A stretch of DNA of 64,000 bases, taken from contig OZ010573.1 of the NCBI GenBank assembly GCA_963932145.1, forward strand, positions 21,710,191 through 21,774,190, written 5' to 3'. Source of the DNA: Acanthosepion lycidas (taxonomy: Eukaryota; Mollusca; Cephalopoda; Sepiida; Sepiidae). Below, piece by piece: positions 55,480 through 64,000 of this stretch (within the stretch, counting starts at the first letter, position 1; each line of letters starts with the position of its first letter). The notes beneath the pieces are model-generated. The model saw only the letters and a program-made list of their open reading frames with translations, ran no database searches and had not been told where the DNA came from. Made by a program: the position numbers and the translations under genes.

Positions 55480-56705
55480 ATAGTCGTTAAGAAACATACT
55501 CCTGAACTTGCTGCTATTCTCTCGAAACTCTACAATAAATGCCTTGCTTTCCTGCTTGTTGGAATTCTGCTTCTGTAGTTCCAGTCTTTAAGAACTCAGG
55601 CTAACAGTCTGCCACTTCTGACTATCGGCCTATTAGCCTAGTACCTCTTTTTTGGCAAAATACCAGAGGCTCTAATTAACTCTGAACTGGTTAGGCATCT
55701 CGCAGAGTCTTCTTTCATGGCTTTTACTTCTTTAGGTCAACTGCTGATGTATTAAAAATGATTGTTGAAAGAGTCTATCAAGCTTTAGATAAAAATGGGG
55801 AAGCTCGGACTGTTGCTTTGGAGATCCCGAAGCCATCTGACAGGGTTTGGTATATTGATCTTCTTCACAAGTGGAGAGATTATGATATTTCTGGATGAAG
55901 TTTTTGACTGATTCAATCTTTCTTATCAAATCGCGAAATGAAAGTTGTCTTGCTCTTGTTTAATCGTCTGGGAGAATCCTTTTAAACTTCTATCATCATG
56001 GCTGATGCTAACCTCCAGGAGATTGACTTATTGCGCCGTCTAAAGATAGCGTTTTCCGCTGAAATGAGTTTGAAAGATTATACTGAAACAATTGCTACGT
56101 CTGCTGCTAGGAATGCTGGTTTACAGTGTCGTGCTAGATGTGCAAGATGATATTTTTTTTTAAAGTTTACTATCTGACTTTGACTTGAATATTGCTGCCG
56201 CATATGGTCTGGTGTTCCTGATATATATTCAGAGATTATGTATAAGATCCAAAAAGAATCTGCAATATCATCAGTCCTAATCTGGCATCTCGGCGTTAGT
56301 GGCATTCTCATCGACAACGTAGCTACCCTCTGCCTTTTCTATAAATACTTTCATGGTAATTGTTCTGATGAACTTTCCTTTATGATGCCTAGCCATTGTG
56401 AATTTAAGCGTGGTACTAAATTGGCAACACGGACTCTTCCTTTTAAAGTTGAAACAGCTAGATGTAACCAATGTTTCTTCTCTCACACTTCTCGGTTGTG
56501 GAACTCTTTTCTAGCTTATTGCTTCCTAGTTAACATTATCTTCAAAAATTTAAATGCAATGCCAATCGTTATCATCTTTTTTCTTAATTCTTGTTTTTTA
56601 TTGTTCTTTCTCCTTAACAGTGTTTTTTCTTATATTCTCTTATACTTAGTAAACCCTTGCATCTTAGTGGCTTTATTGTCATGTTTGGGGTGTAATGATT
56701 AAAAA
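55480..56705 (+). pseudogene. LINE-A copy with RT active site deleted
   Basis: Across frames: TPELAAILSKLYNKCLAFLL, DYRPISLVPL, EALINSELVRHL, a decayed TADVLK and KAFDRVW region (55735-55870), and SNREMKVVL. Then, where GVPQGS...YADD should follow, it jumps to MADANLQEIDLLRRLKIAF, LEYCCRIWSGVP, NVATLCLFYKYFHGNCSDEL, TSRLWNSF and the LINE-A tail at 56650-56705. More than ten stops and shifts. The ORF from 56238 to 56702 is a still-open stretch of the C-terminus. Confidence 0.75.
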
Positions 56706-56744
56706 AGGCATCCAGGCTTGATCGAATTTTTGTTATTACAATAA

Positions 56745-57160
56745 TTTTATCACTACTTTTATCCATCTTATTATTACTGCATTTTATTAAAAAGCACTCT
56801 GCATTATTATTATTGTTTTAATATTAGATTTACTCCATCTTATTATTACTAATTTTTATTACAAAGCACTCTTCGTTATTATTATTGTTTTATTAAGAGA
56901 TTTATTCCATCTTATTATTACTACTTTTTATTACAAAGCACTTTTCATTATTATTATTATTGTTTTATTATTAGTTTTATTCCATCTTATTATTACTGCT
57001 TTTTATTACAAAGCACACTTCATTATTATTATTGTTTAGTTATTAGTTTTATTTCATCTTATTACTGCTTTTTATTACAAAGCACTTTCATTATTATTAT
57101 TGTTTTATTATTTGTTTTACTCCTACTTATTTTTGTTGTTTTTTCATCACAACACTTGAT
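56745..57160 (+). repeat. ~72-bp minisatellite, right part (about 6 units)
   Basis: 'catcttattattactgcttt' occurs at ~56764, 56834, 56908, 56983 and 57055 with variants, spacing 70-75 bp. Each unit contains 'ttattacaaagcac' and an ATT tract. Confidence 0.75.
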
Positions 57161-57189
57161 TTATAAATGTTTCGATCACGAGAGCAAAA

Positions 57190-57239
57190 CGGGTTCGATC
57201 CCAGATCCTTTTAGATGAATGCGTATGTTCCCCACCCCC
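57190..57239. other. B-box-like spot
   Basis: 'cgggttcgatcccag' at ~57189 looks like a SINE/tRNA B box with no matching A box upstream. Confidence 0.25.
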
Positions 57240-58175
57240 ATGTCTCTGTTCTACTTTTTTTCTGATCTTCAAGAATCGTCTTCGTGGTGCCATCAATTCA
57301 CAAGTAGACATTTATTCTAATGACATTGCTACTTATTACTGTCTCAATAGCAAATATGCCAAGGCCGACAAAGAAAACCTGGTCGTTTCTCTTGAAAAAG
57401 ACCTCCAATCTCTGGTTAACTGGGGCAGAAAATAACTCATAAATTTAAACGCCTTTAAAAACGAAACTGCTTTCATTCAACCACCATCGAGAATATTTCA
57501 TGCCCGCCAACAGCATGGCTGATGCTAAACTCATAGAAAGTAACGCACTGAGGTTTCTTAGCCTCATGTTTTCAACTGACTTGAAATGGAACGATTACAT
57601 CTAATCAAGAGCTGCATCTACTGCAAGGAAACTTGGGTCACTCTGATGGTTTTTCTCGTCCGAGTCCATAATGTATATATACAAATCTACCATTCGCTCG
57701 TGTATTGAATACTTATGCCATATCTGGTCAGATGTTCCTCGTACTCATCTCGAGGTTCTTGACATAATCTAAAGAAGGGTCATCAATGTAATCTATCCTG
57801 GCTTGGTATCTCGATTTCAGTCTCTTTCTACCGGCGTAATGTGGCTTCCCCGCTGTCTTTTCTTCAAATATTTTAATGACAACTACTCTGTCGATCTTTT
57901 TTTTCCTGGTGCCCGGTCTCTGTGAGTTTAAGTGTGCTACTAGATTGGCATCTAGGTCGCCACCCTTTTACTGTTGAATTAGTTAAATGTAACAGTTTCT
58001 TTTATCGCACTTCCCACCTGTGGAACTCTCTTCCATTTCTTTGCTTCACTCATATCTCATGTTCAGCTTTTATCCTATCCTCGGTCCCCTTACCCAATCA
58101 TTTCTCTCACTTTCGCTCTCTGTAATGCCCTGCGTAACAGTGGCATTTCTGCCTCGCTTGGACGTGAAATAATAA
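57240..58175 (+). pseudogene. LINE-A RT C-terminal half
   Basis: Begins at RGAINSQVDIYSNDIATYYC (relatives DAINSQVAIYADDTTIYSC), so YADD has become YSND. Then LEKDLQSLVNWGRK, ADAKLIESNALRFLSLMFST, RSCIEYLCHIWSDVPRTHLE, YPGLVSRFQSLS, LFFKYFNDNYSVDL, and the LINE-A tail at 58120-58175. Multiple stops and shifts. It starts at the RT region that the neighbouring copy at 55480-56705 lacks, but its own C-terminus is complete, so the two are separate copies. Confidence 0.75.
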
Positions 58176-58540
58176 AAATTAAAAAATGCAAAGAAAGATG
58201 ACAATTTTGCAACGGCTTCCAATGGGGCCTGAACTTTCATCCCACACATCAGGACCACATCTTTTTGCGTAAGTCTCATCGGACGATAATATTTTCTTTT
58301 AATTATTTTGTTTCTTGTTTTTACTGTAGAAAAGTCTGTCGGCCTCCGATTGTTGCGATAAAAAATAGCGATAATATGATGGAGTAAAAGTGAGTTTAGT
58401 ACTCCTTTCAATTCAGTCTCCTGTCTTTTATCCCAACTCCTCGGACTGTCATTATACTGCGGTTACTTCCCAGCGTAAATGTTAACAGCCAGGAAAATAG
58501 CAAAAGTGTAGCGGAGTAAAGCAGCGAAAACCTACTTGTT
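58176..58540. other. Unassigned DNA
   Basis: A 113-residue minus frame at 58070-58411 has no domain motif and overlaps the LINE-A tail. Confidence 0.4.
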
Positions 58541-58544
58541 AAGT

Positions 58545-59010
58545 CGTCCTGGGTATGACGATAAACTACATCCGTGTCCTGGGTAAGACGATAATCTAAG
58601 TCCAACACCAAGGCCTCTGATCTGGAGGTTTTCAGGGGCGTTGGGCCACCTCTTAATTGCTGGTGTTCTCAGGTCCATCCAGACCCGGAGTGGTAGCACC
58701 TGTTAGGGTTCCAGCTATGGGCACTTAAACAGGGGTTAAAATACTATGAAAGTGTAAGAAAAGGTTTTAATACCAGAAATACATTTTTGTGAAAAAACTA
58801 TTATCAGAAATACATTACAAGCAATACATTTTTTGAAAAAAGTATTAGTAGTAATAGATTTTTGAAGGAAAAAATATTACCAGCAATAGATTTTTGGAAA
58901 AGAAATATTGCAAGCAGTAAAACTTTTTGTCGGCATTAAATAACCCATTGAGGTTGATATACCGTAAAACAAAACAAAATAAACCAAACCAAACTACTTG
59001 TCAAGTTTAA
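58545..59010 (+). repeat. Rep-A dispersed repeat, copy 5
   Basis: Most complete plus-strand copy: 'gggtatgacgataaactaca', 'cttaattgctggtgttctc', 'gacccggagtggtagcacct', an internal 'aatacatttttgaaaaaagt' short tandem, and the end 'cattgaggttgatataccgt' followed by AAAAC-rich tail. Confidence 0.7.
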
Positions 59011-59989
59011 ACAAATGGTATGTTGGTTGGTTTTACGACATGTCAGCCCTTGGGTTATTTATTGTGGAATTTCGTATGATCGAACATATTTATTGTGGAA
59101 TTTCGTATGATCGAACATACTACTCAACAGACTAAACTCGTTAACCATTACCATACGCTGATGTATCTTTGATAGATGGTGGAACAACAAATATGTACCA
59201 CAGAGACAAAGAAGGATAGTAAAGAAGCAGATATTAGTTAGAAAACAAGACAGGAAGCTGTGGAGTGCAATGATTATTCATAACTTAAAGGAATATAGCA
59301 CAAAGAGAGTGAGAGCTAAAGGAAAAGAGAAAGCAGGAGAAAGAAAAAGAGAGTGAGAGAGAGTTTCCTTCATTTTAACAACGTAAGGTCATGACTATCA
59401 TTAAATAGTCATTGCTACAACATGAGTATGTAATATGAAAAGGACAGTGACCGCAGATAACCTTTGCAGACTAATGCTTAAGAAGTCCTCTACGAAAGAG
59501 ATACAGGAATAGGCTTGGATTTTATCTCAGACAACTTCTTTATTCACTTGTTATGGTGTTTAGCAGAAGATGCCCGAATCAGTGAAAGAGCATTAAAAAG
59601 GAACAATGGTAGATGAAAGAAAATTGTTCAAATTACTTATTGTCATACTTATCCCAGATAGCCTCACTTTTCTACTTCTGATCATTTACAGAGATCGTTC
59701 TAGCTTCTGAATCTTTGATCTTCGATTATCCTCAGCTGGTTTGAAGCAGGTGATCATGCGTAGAAGAGATAAATCGACCGTTAGTACGATATGACTCGAG
59801 AATAAAGTTGATTTCCACTACGTGTCGAAACACATTATAAGCAACGTCACCCAAAAATGTTTTGAAAATATGTTATTAGAATCCATATATTTTATGAGAT
59901 GCGCTTAGCGTGGGCACACAGACATCACACAGATACGAATACAAAATACGCATGTATACATTACATACATATTAGCTCACTCATCACTC

Positions 59990-60059
<70 letters not shown>

Positions 60060-60088
60060 GTTATACTAATAGTAATACTCGGTTGGTA
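59011..60088. other. Unassigned DNA with short duplication and LINE-B scrap
   Basis: 'attgtggaatttcgtatgat' + 'cgaacata' is directly duplicated at ~59071 and ~59094. At 59250-59325, RKQDRKLWSAMIIHNLKEYS is a LINE-B C-terminal scrap on the plus strand. A TA tract fills 59990-60054. Confidence 0.55.
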
Positions 60089-60089
60089 A

Positions 60090-60300
60090 AAAAACCTCGG
60101 ATAGCACAGCTTGCAAGTCTATCAAAACAAATTGGTACCCGAGGAAAACATTGGAAAAAAAAAGAAAGAACTAGAAATATCCGAACAGAACGAAAGAAAT
60201 CGTTCAGTGCCTTAAGTTTTTAGTCCAAAGAAAAAGAAACTAAGCTAATAATAAATCTAAAATACAGAGTGCTCAATACGCTAAGTAGAGCTAGGATAAT
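60090..60300 (+). repeat. Dispersed repeat pair, copy 2
   Basis: Matches 53835-54035 in order ('acaaattggtacccgaggaa', 'agtccaaagaaa', 'tgctcaatacgctaagtaga') and extends further with 'ggaacaacctgcctaggt'. Confidence 0.55.
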
Positions 60301-60898
60301 TAAAATAAATCCTAAAGAGCCAGGAACAACCTGCCTAGGTTTCATCTAAACGGATCTTCAGGGTAATCTGTCAAAAGAGGAAATGACACGAAACAATTTT
60401 TATTGATAAAACCACTAAAATCTAATTAGCCTATATAACCGTTTATGCTAATTAATTTTTAGTTGTTTTATCAATGGGGAACGGTCTGGATGGGGAACGA
60501 TCCAAATCGATGGTGTTATCGTTCTGGACGGGGAACGATCCCAGCGTGCGGCATCTTTGGAAAGTGCCTGAAAAACTATACCACGGGTTGACCCAATTCT
60601 TTTGAGTAAGACTGGGTAGACGGAACACTTGGGGCCGTCGATAGCTAACTTGCACGAAGTCACAAGTCATCGTGACCGACGGTTTTAGTGTGCTGGTGTT
60701 GTTCAGATTGTTGATCATTCTAGATAACATACTCTTTCCCAGAAACTGTAACTAAGGGCTGCTCATCATAGTTGCAGTATAAACCACAGGTGGGCTCTGT
60801 GGGTGTTGAACAAACGCAAATGTGCCTGAGCGAGCGTCTGCAATAGGGATTGGCTAGCCGCCTTAGTAAACGAGAATCCTCTAATACGAGTGGCCAGC

Positions 60899-60944
<46 letters not shown>

Positions 60945-60979
60945 GCAAACGTATATCATTGCTATAAAGTTTATAAAGT
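60301..60979. other. Unassigned DNA with TA tract
   Basis: 'ggggaacgatcc' is repeated at ~60476-60540. (TA)n at 60901-60941. No gene recognised. Confidence 0.4.
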
Positions 60980-60981
60980 AT

Positions 60982-61095
60982 TTAACCGCAAGCAAGAGAT
61001 CAAGATCAAATACGACTGCTTAGTGAGCTCGATTCTCACTCGGTTCTGTACACTTTCGGCCTTGTGCCACATCTAAGCTACACATAGAAAATAAT
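60982..61095 (+). mobile_element. SINE-1 head, diverged
   Basis: 'gagctcgattctcactcggt' and 'tttcggccttgtgccacatc' match the SINE-1 copy that follows. The A-box side has decayed. Confidence 0.6.
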
Positions 61096-61104
61096 TTAGA
61101 GCAA

Positions 61105-61300
61105 CTCAACTTGGCGTAATGGTTAGTAAGCTTGTCTCGCTAAAACAATTACAACTGATTCGTGAGTTTGATCGTCACTGGGTGCTCCATATTTTCGGCA
61201 TTGTGCCACATTGAAGCCACGCTTTGAACATCGCCAATCAAATCGGAATAGTCCATTATTTATGAGGTACTGGAAGGAGACGTTAAACAATTCTATCTTC
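61105..61300 (+). mobile_element. tRNA-derived SINE (SINE-1)
   Basis: A box 'cttggcgtaatggttagtaa', B-box region 'cgtgagtttgatcgtcactg', then 'tattttcggcattgtgccac' and 'aatcggaatagtccattatt', ending 'gacgttaaacaattc' and a CT-rich tail. The tRNA-like head is clear and resembles octopus SINEs in general layout. Confidence 0.8.
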
Positions 61301-61862
61301 TCTTCCTTTTTTTCATTCATTTCCTTATTGAAACCAAGTAGTCTCTTTCCACGCAATCAAAGCGGTATGATCCCTTATTTAAGAGGGATTGACAAAAGCC
61401 GTTAAACACTTGTTTCTTTCTTTCTATCACTCTTTCTTCCTTTTTTTCTTTCTTTTTCTCACTGAAACCAACTAGAGTTTTTCCCCTCTTTCTACGTGAT
61501 CAAAACGGAATGATCCATTATTTATAAGGTTTTGGTAGGAGATGTTAAACAATTCTTTCTTTCTTTCTTTCTTTCTTTTTTTCTTTCTTTCTTTGATTTT
61601 CTCTCTGAAACCAACTAGTGCTTTTTTTCCTCTTTCCATCTGATCAAAATCGGAATAGTTCATTAGTTATGGCAAGAGACGTTAAACAATTCTATCGTTA
61701 CTTCATTTCTTTCTTTCTTCCTTTCATTCCCTTCAGTATTTCTTTCTTTCTTTCTTTCTTTCTTTCTCTCTCTCTTTCTTTCTTTATTTCTTTCTCTGAA
61801 ACCAACTAGTGTCTTTTTTCTTCTTTCCACGCAATCAAAACCGAATAGTTCATTATTTATTA
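61300..61862 (+). repeat. Tandemly amplified SINE-1 3' ends, about four units
   Basis: The module 'ctttccacg.aatcaaa.cgg' to 'gttaaac' followed by a TTTC tract and 'ctgaaaccaactagtg' recurs with 'gttaaac' at ~61282, 61401, 61544 and 61681 (units of 119-143 bp). The last unit runs into a CTAT tract. Only the 3' part is amplified; tRNA heads are absent. Confidence 0.85.
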
Positions 61863-61863
61863 G

Positions 61864-61924
<61 letters not shown>
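61863..61924. repeat. (CTAT)n microsatellite
   Basis: Pure tetranucleotide. Confidence 0.95.
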
Positions 61925-62429
61925 TCTCCCACACATACATACACATGTATATTTGAGAAATTATTTCCTGTTTCGAAGATAAACAAGGTCGAATGTTGTA
62001 ATCGCTGTTTTTACTGTCTCTCAAATGGGGTCTTCTGTAAATTTTCGCTTCAACAATCTCGACATTTTGTTCTTAGACATGGAATTGATTTCAGCCCAAG
62101 TTGGAGTAAATAAACAAAACGGATATTCAAAAAATAAAGGAAACTCTTTAAAAACCTTTTGCTATTAATGATTAATACGTTTTTCCCAAAATAACAATTT
62201 TGCCAACCTAATCATGGATACTTTTGGGGAAACGCCCGAGTACGGAAGCAATACACACACACAAACGCGCGTGCGCGCGCACGCATACGCACACACACAC
62301 ACACACACACTGACAGATTTACATATATTGATAGATGGAGAGGAGAAGAACTAGAGATGAATGGATTAATGTGGATCTAAAATGCAGTATATAAGAACAA
62401 AAAAGATAGATATCTAAATAGCTAGCTAG

Positions 62430-62430
<1 letters not shown>
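61925..62430. other. Unassigned DNA with CA/CG tract
   Basis: (CA)n with an alternating GC core 'gcgcgcgtgcgcgcgc'-like stretch at ~62262-62310. No gene recognised. Confidence 0.45.
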
Positions 62431-62499
<69 letters not shown>

Positions 62500-62530
62500 A
62501 GAGAGAGGTGCGAACAGACAACAGTCAGAT

Positions 62531-62587
<57 letters not shown>

Positions 62588-62590
62588 CGG
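62430..62590. repeat. (TA)n and (GATA)n microsatellites
   Basis: TA at 62431-62496 and GATA at 62533-62588. Confidence 0.95.
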
Positions 62591-62844
62591 CCAGATAGCT
62601 AAGGTAACTCGCTAGCTAGACAGATAGTAACAGACAATTAATAGACAAGAAATATCCCCATAGAAATAAGATGAATATTGATATAAACACATTTCGTCGA
62701 TTAGATCAATGAATGAATCGGGATACACGCACACACACGCATACACACAGACACACAGACACACATACACACCCGGATTAGAATAGACACACGCACACAT
62801 ACGATATATATGCGTGATGTCCGACAACTGAGGTACAAAAATTT
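62591..62844. other. Unassigned DNA with CA-rich tract
   Basis: CA/CAGA-rich 62720-62800. Confidence 0.5.
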
Positions 62845-63085
62845 ACTCATTCAATTTGTTTATTAATACACAAATCAGATATTGCACATATATTACCTGC
62901 ACAACGATAACTGCAAACGCAATTGATGCATTTGTCCCATCGCTGCATGAATTCATGCAACCAATCTTGTACGACTGGACTGCGACAAAAGCGGCATATG
63001 TTGTGAATAGCTTCTCGATTAAATTTCGTTTTCGGGGAAGGGGGTGTTCCGAAAGACGACAATCCGAAAGATTAGGATTAATTAG
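62845..63085 (-). pseudogene. Mariner-type transposase C-terminus
   Basis: The minus strand reads SDxRSSFGTPPSPKTKFNRE, then after decay VVQDWLHEFMQRWDKCINC. Mariner transposases end with PSDxHLFG...WL...RWDKCINxxGDYVEK, and the RWDKCIN core is intact. The GDYVEK end is degraded and the catalytic core is missing. Short match, moderate confidence. Confidence 0.5.
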
Positions 63086-63097
63086 GTCCATAAAGCT

Positions 63098-63258
63098 TTA
63101 TTTTGAATCATTTCACCCCAAACAAGGCGGTAATACAGCTAACACATTACTGAGAGTGAAAGAGAATGAGAAAAATGTATTGAAGAGAAAGGACAATAAA
63201 TGGAAGATGGGGAGTGCCGTTACCTGTACACGTTTGAAGATCGTAGGTTGTTGAGAAG
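63098..63258 (-). mobile_element. LINE-A 3' end remnant
   Basis: 'tttcaccccaaacaaggcgg' is the reverse complement of the LINE-A tail, followed by decayed C-terminal sequence. Confidence 0.6.
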
Positions 63259-63264
63259 CAGTAA

Positions 63265-63945
63265 ATCGGAAAAGAGTTTCTTAGAAGTCAGTTATGTGCC
63301 ATGCCTGATACACGCTTAGATGATCATGACTGATGAGGCAGATTTTTTCCCGCAGTAGGTTGCTATTTCTTTCTACAGTAGACCAGTTGCCATCCAAGGC
63401 TGTAGAACCCTGTCTATCCTGCTATTTACCCATAGCTGGGGGGAAAAGAAGAGGATTCATATCTTTCCCAAGGGTTAGTCAGTTATGTGCCATGCGTGAT
63501 ACACGCTAGGGCGATCATGTATCTTTCGATACATGACTGACGAGGCAGATATTTCCCCGCAGTAAGTTGCTATTTCTTTCTGCAGTAGAACATCCAAGCC
63601 TATAGAACTCGGTCTGTCCTGCTATTTACCCATAGCTGGGAGAAGAACGAAGAGAAGAGGATTCATACCTTTCCCAAGGGTCAGTCAGTTATGCGCCATG
63701 CGTGATACATTTCGATACATGACTGATGTATTTTTCGATACATCCCATTTCTTTTTGCGATAGACCAGTTGCCATCCAAGGCTATAGAACCCGGTAGGTG
63801 GGGCAGAAGAAGAGGATTCATATCTTTCCAAAGGGTATTAGCACGTAAGTGAATGCAATGAATTCGACTGGAATTCGAACTCGGATCTCCGATTCCTCAA
63901 TCCGAGCCGCTATCCATTACTCCACTATACAGTTGCATTTCAGCA
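63265..63945 (-). mobile_element. Three SINE-2 units in tandem, one with tRNA-like head
   Basis: Each unit starts (plus-strand text) 'cagttatgtgccatgcgtga' at ~63282, ~63478 and ~63684 and contains 'gaccagttgccatccaaggc' or a variant, 'cctgctatttacccatagct' and 'gaggattcatacctttccca'. The last unit continues to the head: B box 'ttcgaactcggatctccg' and A box 'gctatccattactccac' (reverse). Units of ~200 bp repeat only the body. Confidence 0.8.
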
Positions 63946-64000
63946 CTAAAACAATGAGAACTAGTTGCCAATCAAGTAGTACGCTTAAATTCATGTGGTT

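Noticed and set aside
58070..58411. 113-residue minus-strand frame
   Set aside because: It overlaps the plus-strand LINE-A tail and has no protein motif.
62856..63254. 132-residue plus-strand frame
   Set aside because: The minus strand of the same bases carries mariner (RWDKCIN) and LINE-A tail signals; the plus frame is a shadow.

Overview
The window looks like intergenic DNA from a large, AT-rich, repeat-laden metazoan genome, most likely a coleoid cephalopod of octopus type. The organism call is inference. It rests on the mix of tRNA-derived SINEs, Penelope-like elements, jockey/CR1-like and RLE-type LINE debris, Tc1/mariner fossils and very long dinucleotide and tetranucleotide tracts. 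I found no convincing host gene, rRNA or functional tRNA. Almost every open frame is either a microsatellite read as protein (poly Ile/Tyr, Leu, Ser, His/Thr) or a piece of a decayed transposon.

Family names used here are mine. LINE-A is a jockey/CR1-like LINE whose 3' end carries a conserved 'ctagtggc...cttgcttggggtgaaa' tail (pieces at 1-147, 1438-1605, 19320-19560, 39986-40905, 43710-44080, 44190-44640, 55480-56705, 57240-58175, 63098-63258). LINE-B is an endonuclease/RT LINE recognised by a C-terminal peptide of the type LRATxDRKLWRAMIAYVL (10560-10985, 15190-16095, 24715-25205, 50450-52055, 59220-59325 and scraps near 5.8, 6.1 and 11.2 kb). LINE-R is an RLE-type LINE known by IPVVVGALGLV...IPGSPCLKEIQK (1770-2365, 29505-30960). 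PLE stands for Penelope-like elements: an RT fragment at 2238-3164 and GIY-YIG endonuclease parts at 8975-9550 and 48853-49418, with weaker remains at 32395-32915. SINE-1 (25.6 kb, 61 kb), SINE-2 (3.9, 33.9, 49.7 and 63.3-63.9 kb) and SINE-3 (30.3 and 42.1 kb) carry tRNA-like A/B boxes. Rep-A is an unclassified dispersed repeat (6.4, 36.1, 37.4, 43.4, 58.6 kb).

Layout. 0-4.2 kb: LINE scraps, an open PLE/LINE-R chimera and a long TA block. 4.2-9 kb: palindromic MITEs and foldbacks among TA tracts. 9-17 kb: a PLE endonuclease with two nonsense codons, two LINE-B remains and a GC-richer stretch with a CRE/CCAAT cluster. 17.2 kb: a clean solo LTR with a 5-bp target duplication. 18 kb: a Tc1 fossil. 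20-22 kb: TTATTC-derived DNA. 24-33 kb: LINE-B, SINEs and nested LINE-R/SINE-3. 34.4-35.4 kb: a higher-order CTAT array. 36-38 kb: Rep-A with a 43-bp minisatellite and a nested MITE. 40-45 kb: LINE-A and SINE-3. 47-48.6 kb: CA/TA desert. 48.9-53.7 kb: PLE endonuclease, tandem LINE-B and a nearly complete DD37E Tc1 element with both terminal inverted repeats. 55-58 kb: LINE-A inside a 72-bp minisatellite. 61-64 kb: tandem SINE tails and a mariner fossil.

The most distinctive system is a family of five palindromic TA-flanked MITEs (4151, 21618, 28341, 36962, 45615). They share the ends of the vertebrate Hsmar1/MADE1 mariner MITE, yet their inner arms differ between copies while matching each other within each copy. 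That pattern implies arm-to-arm copying.
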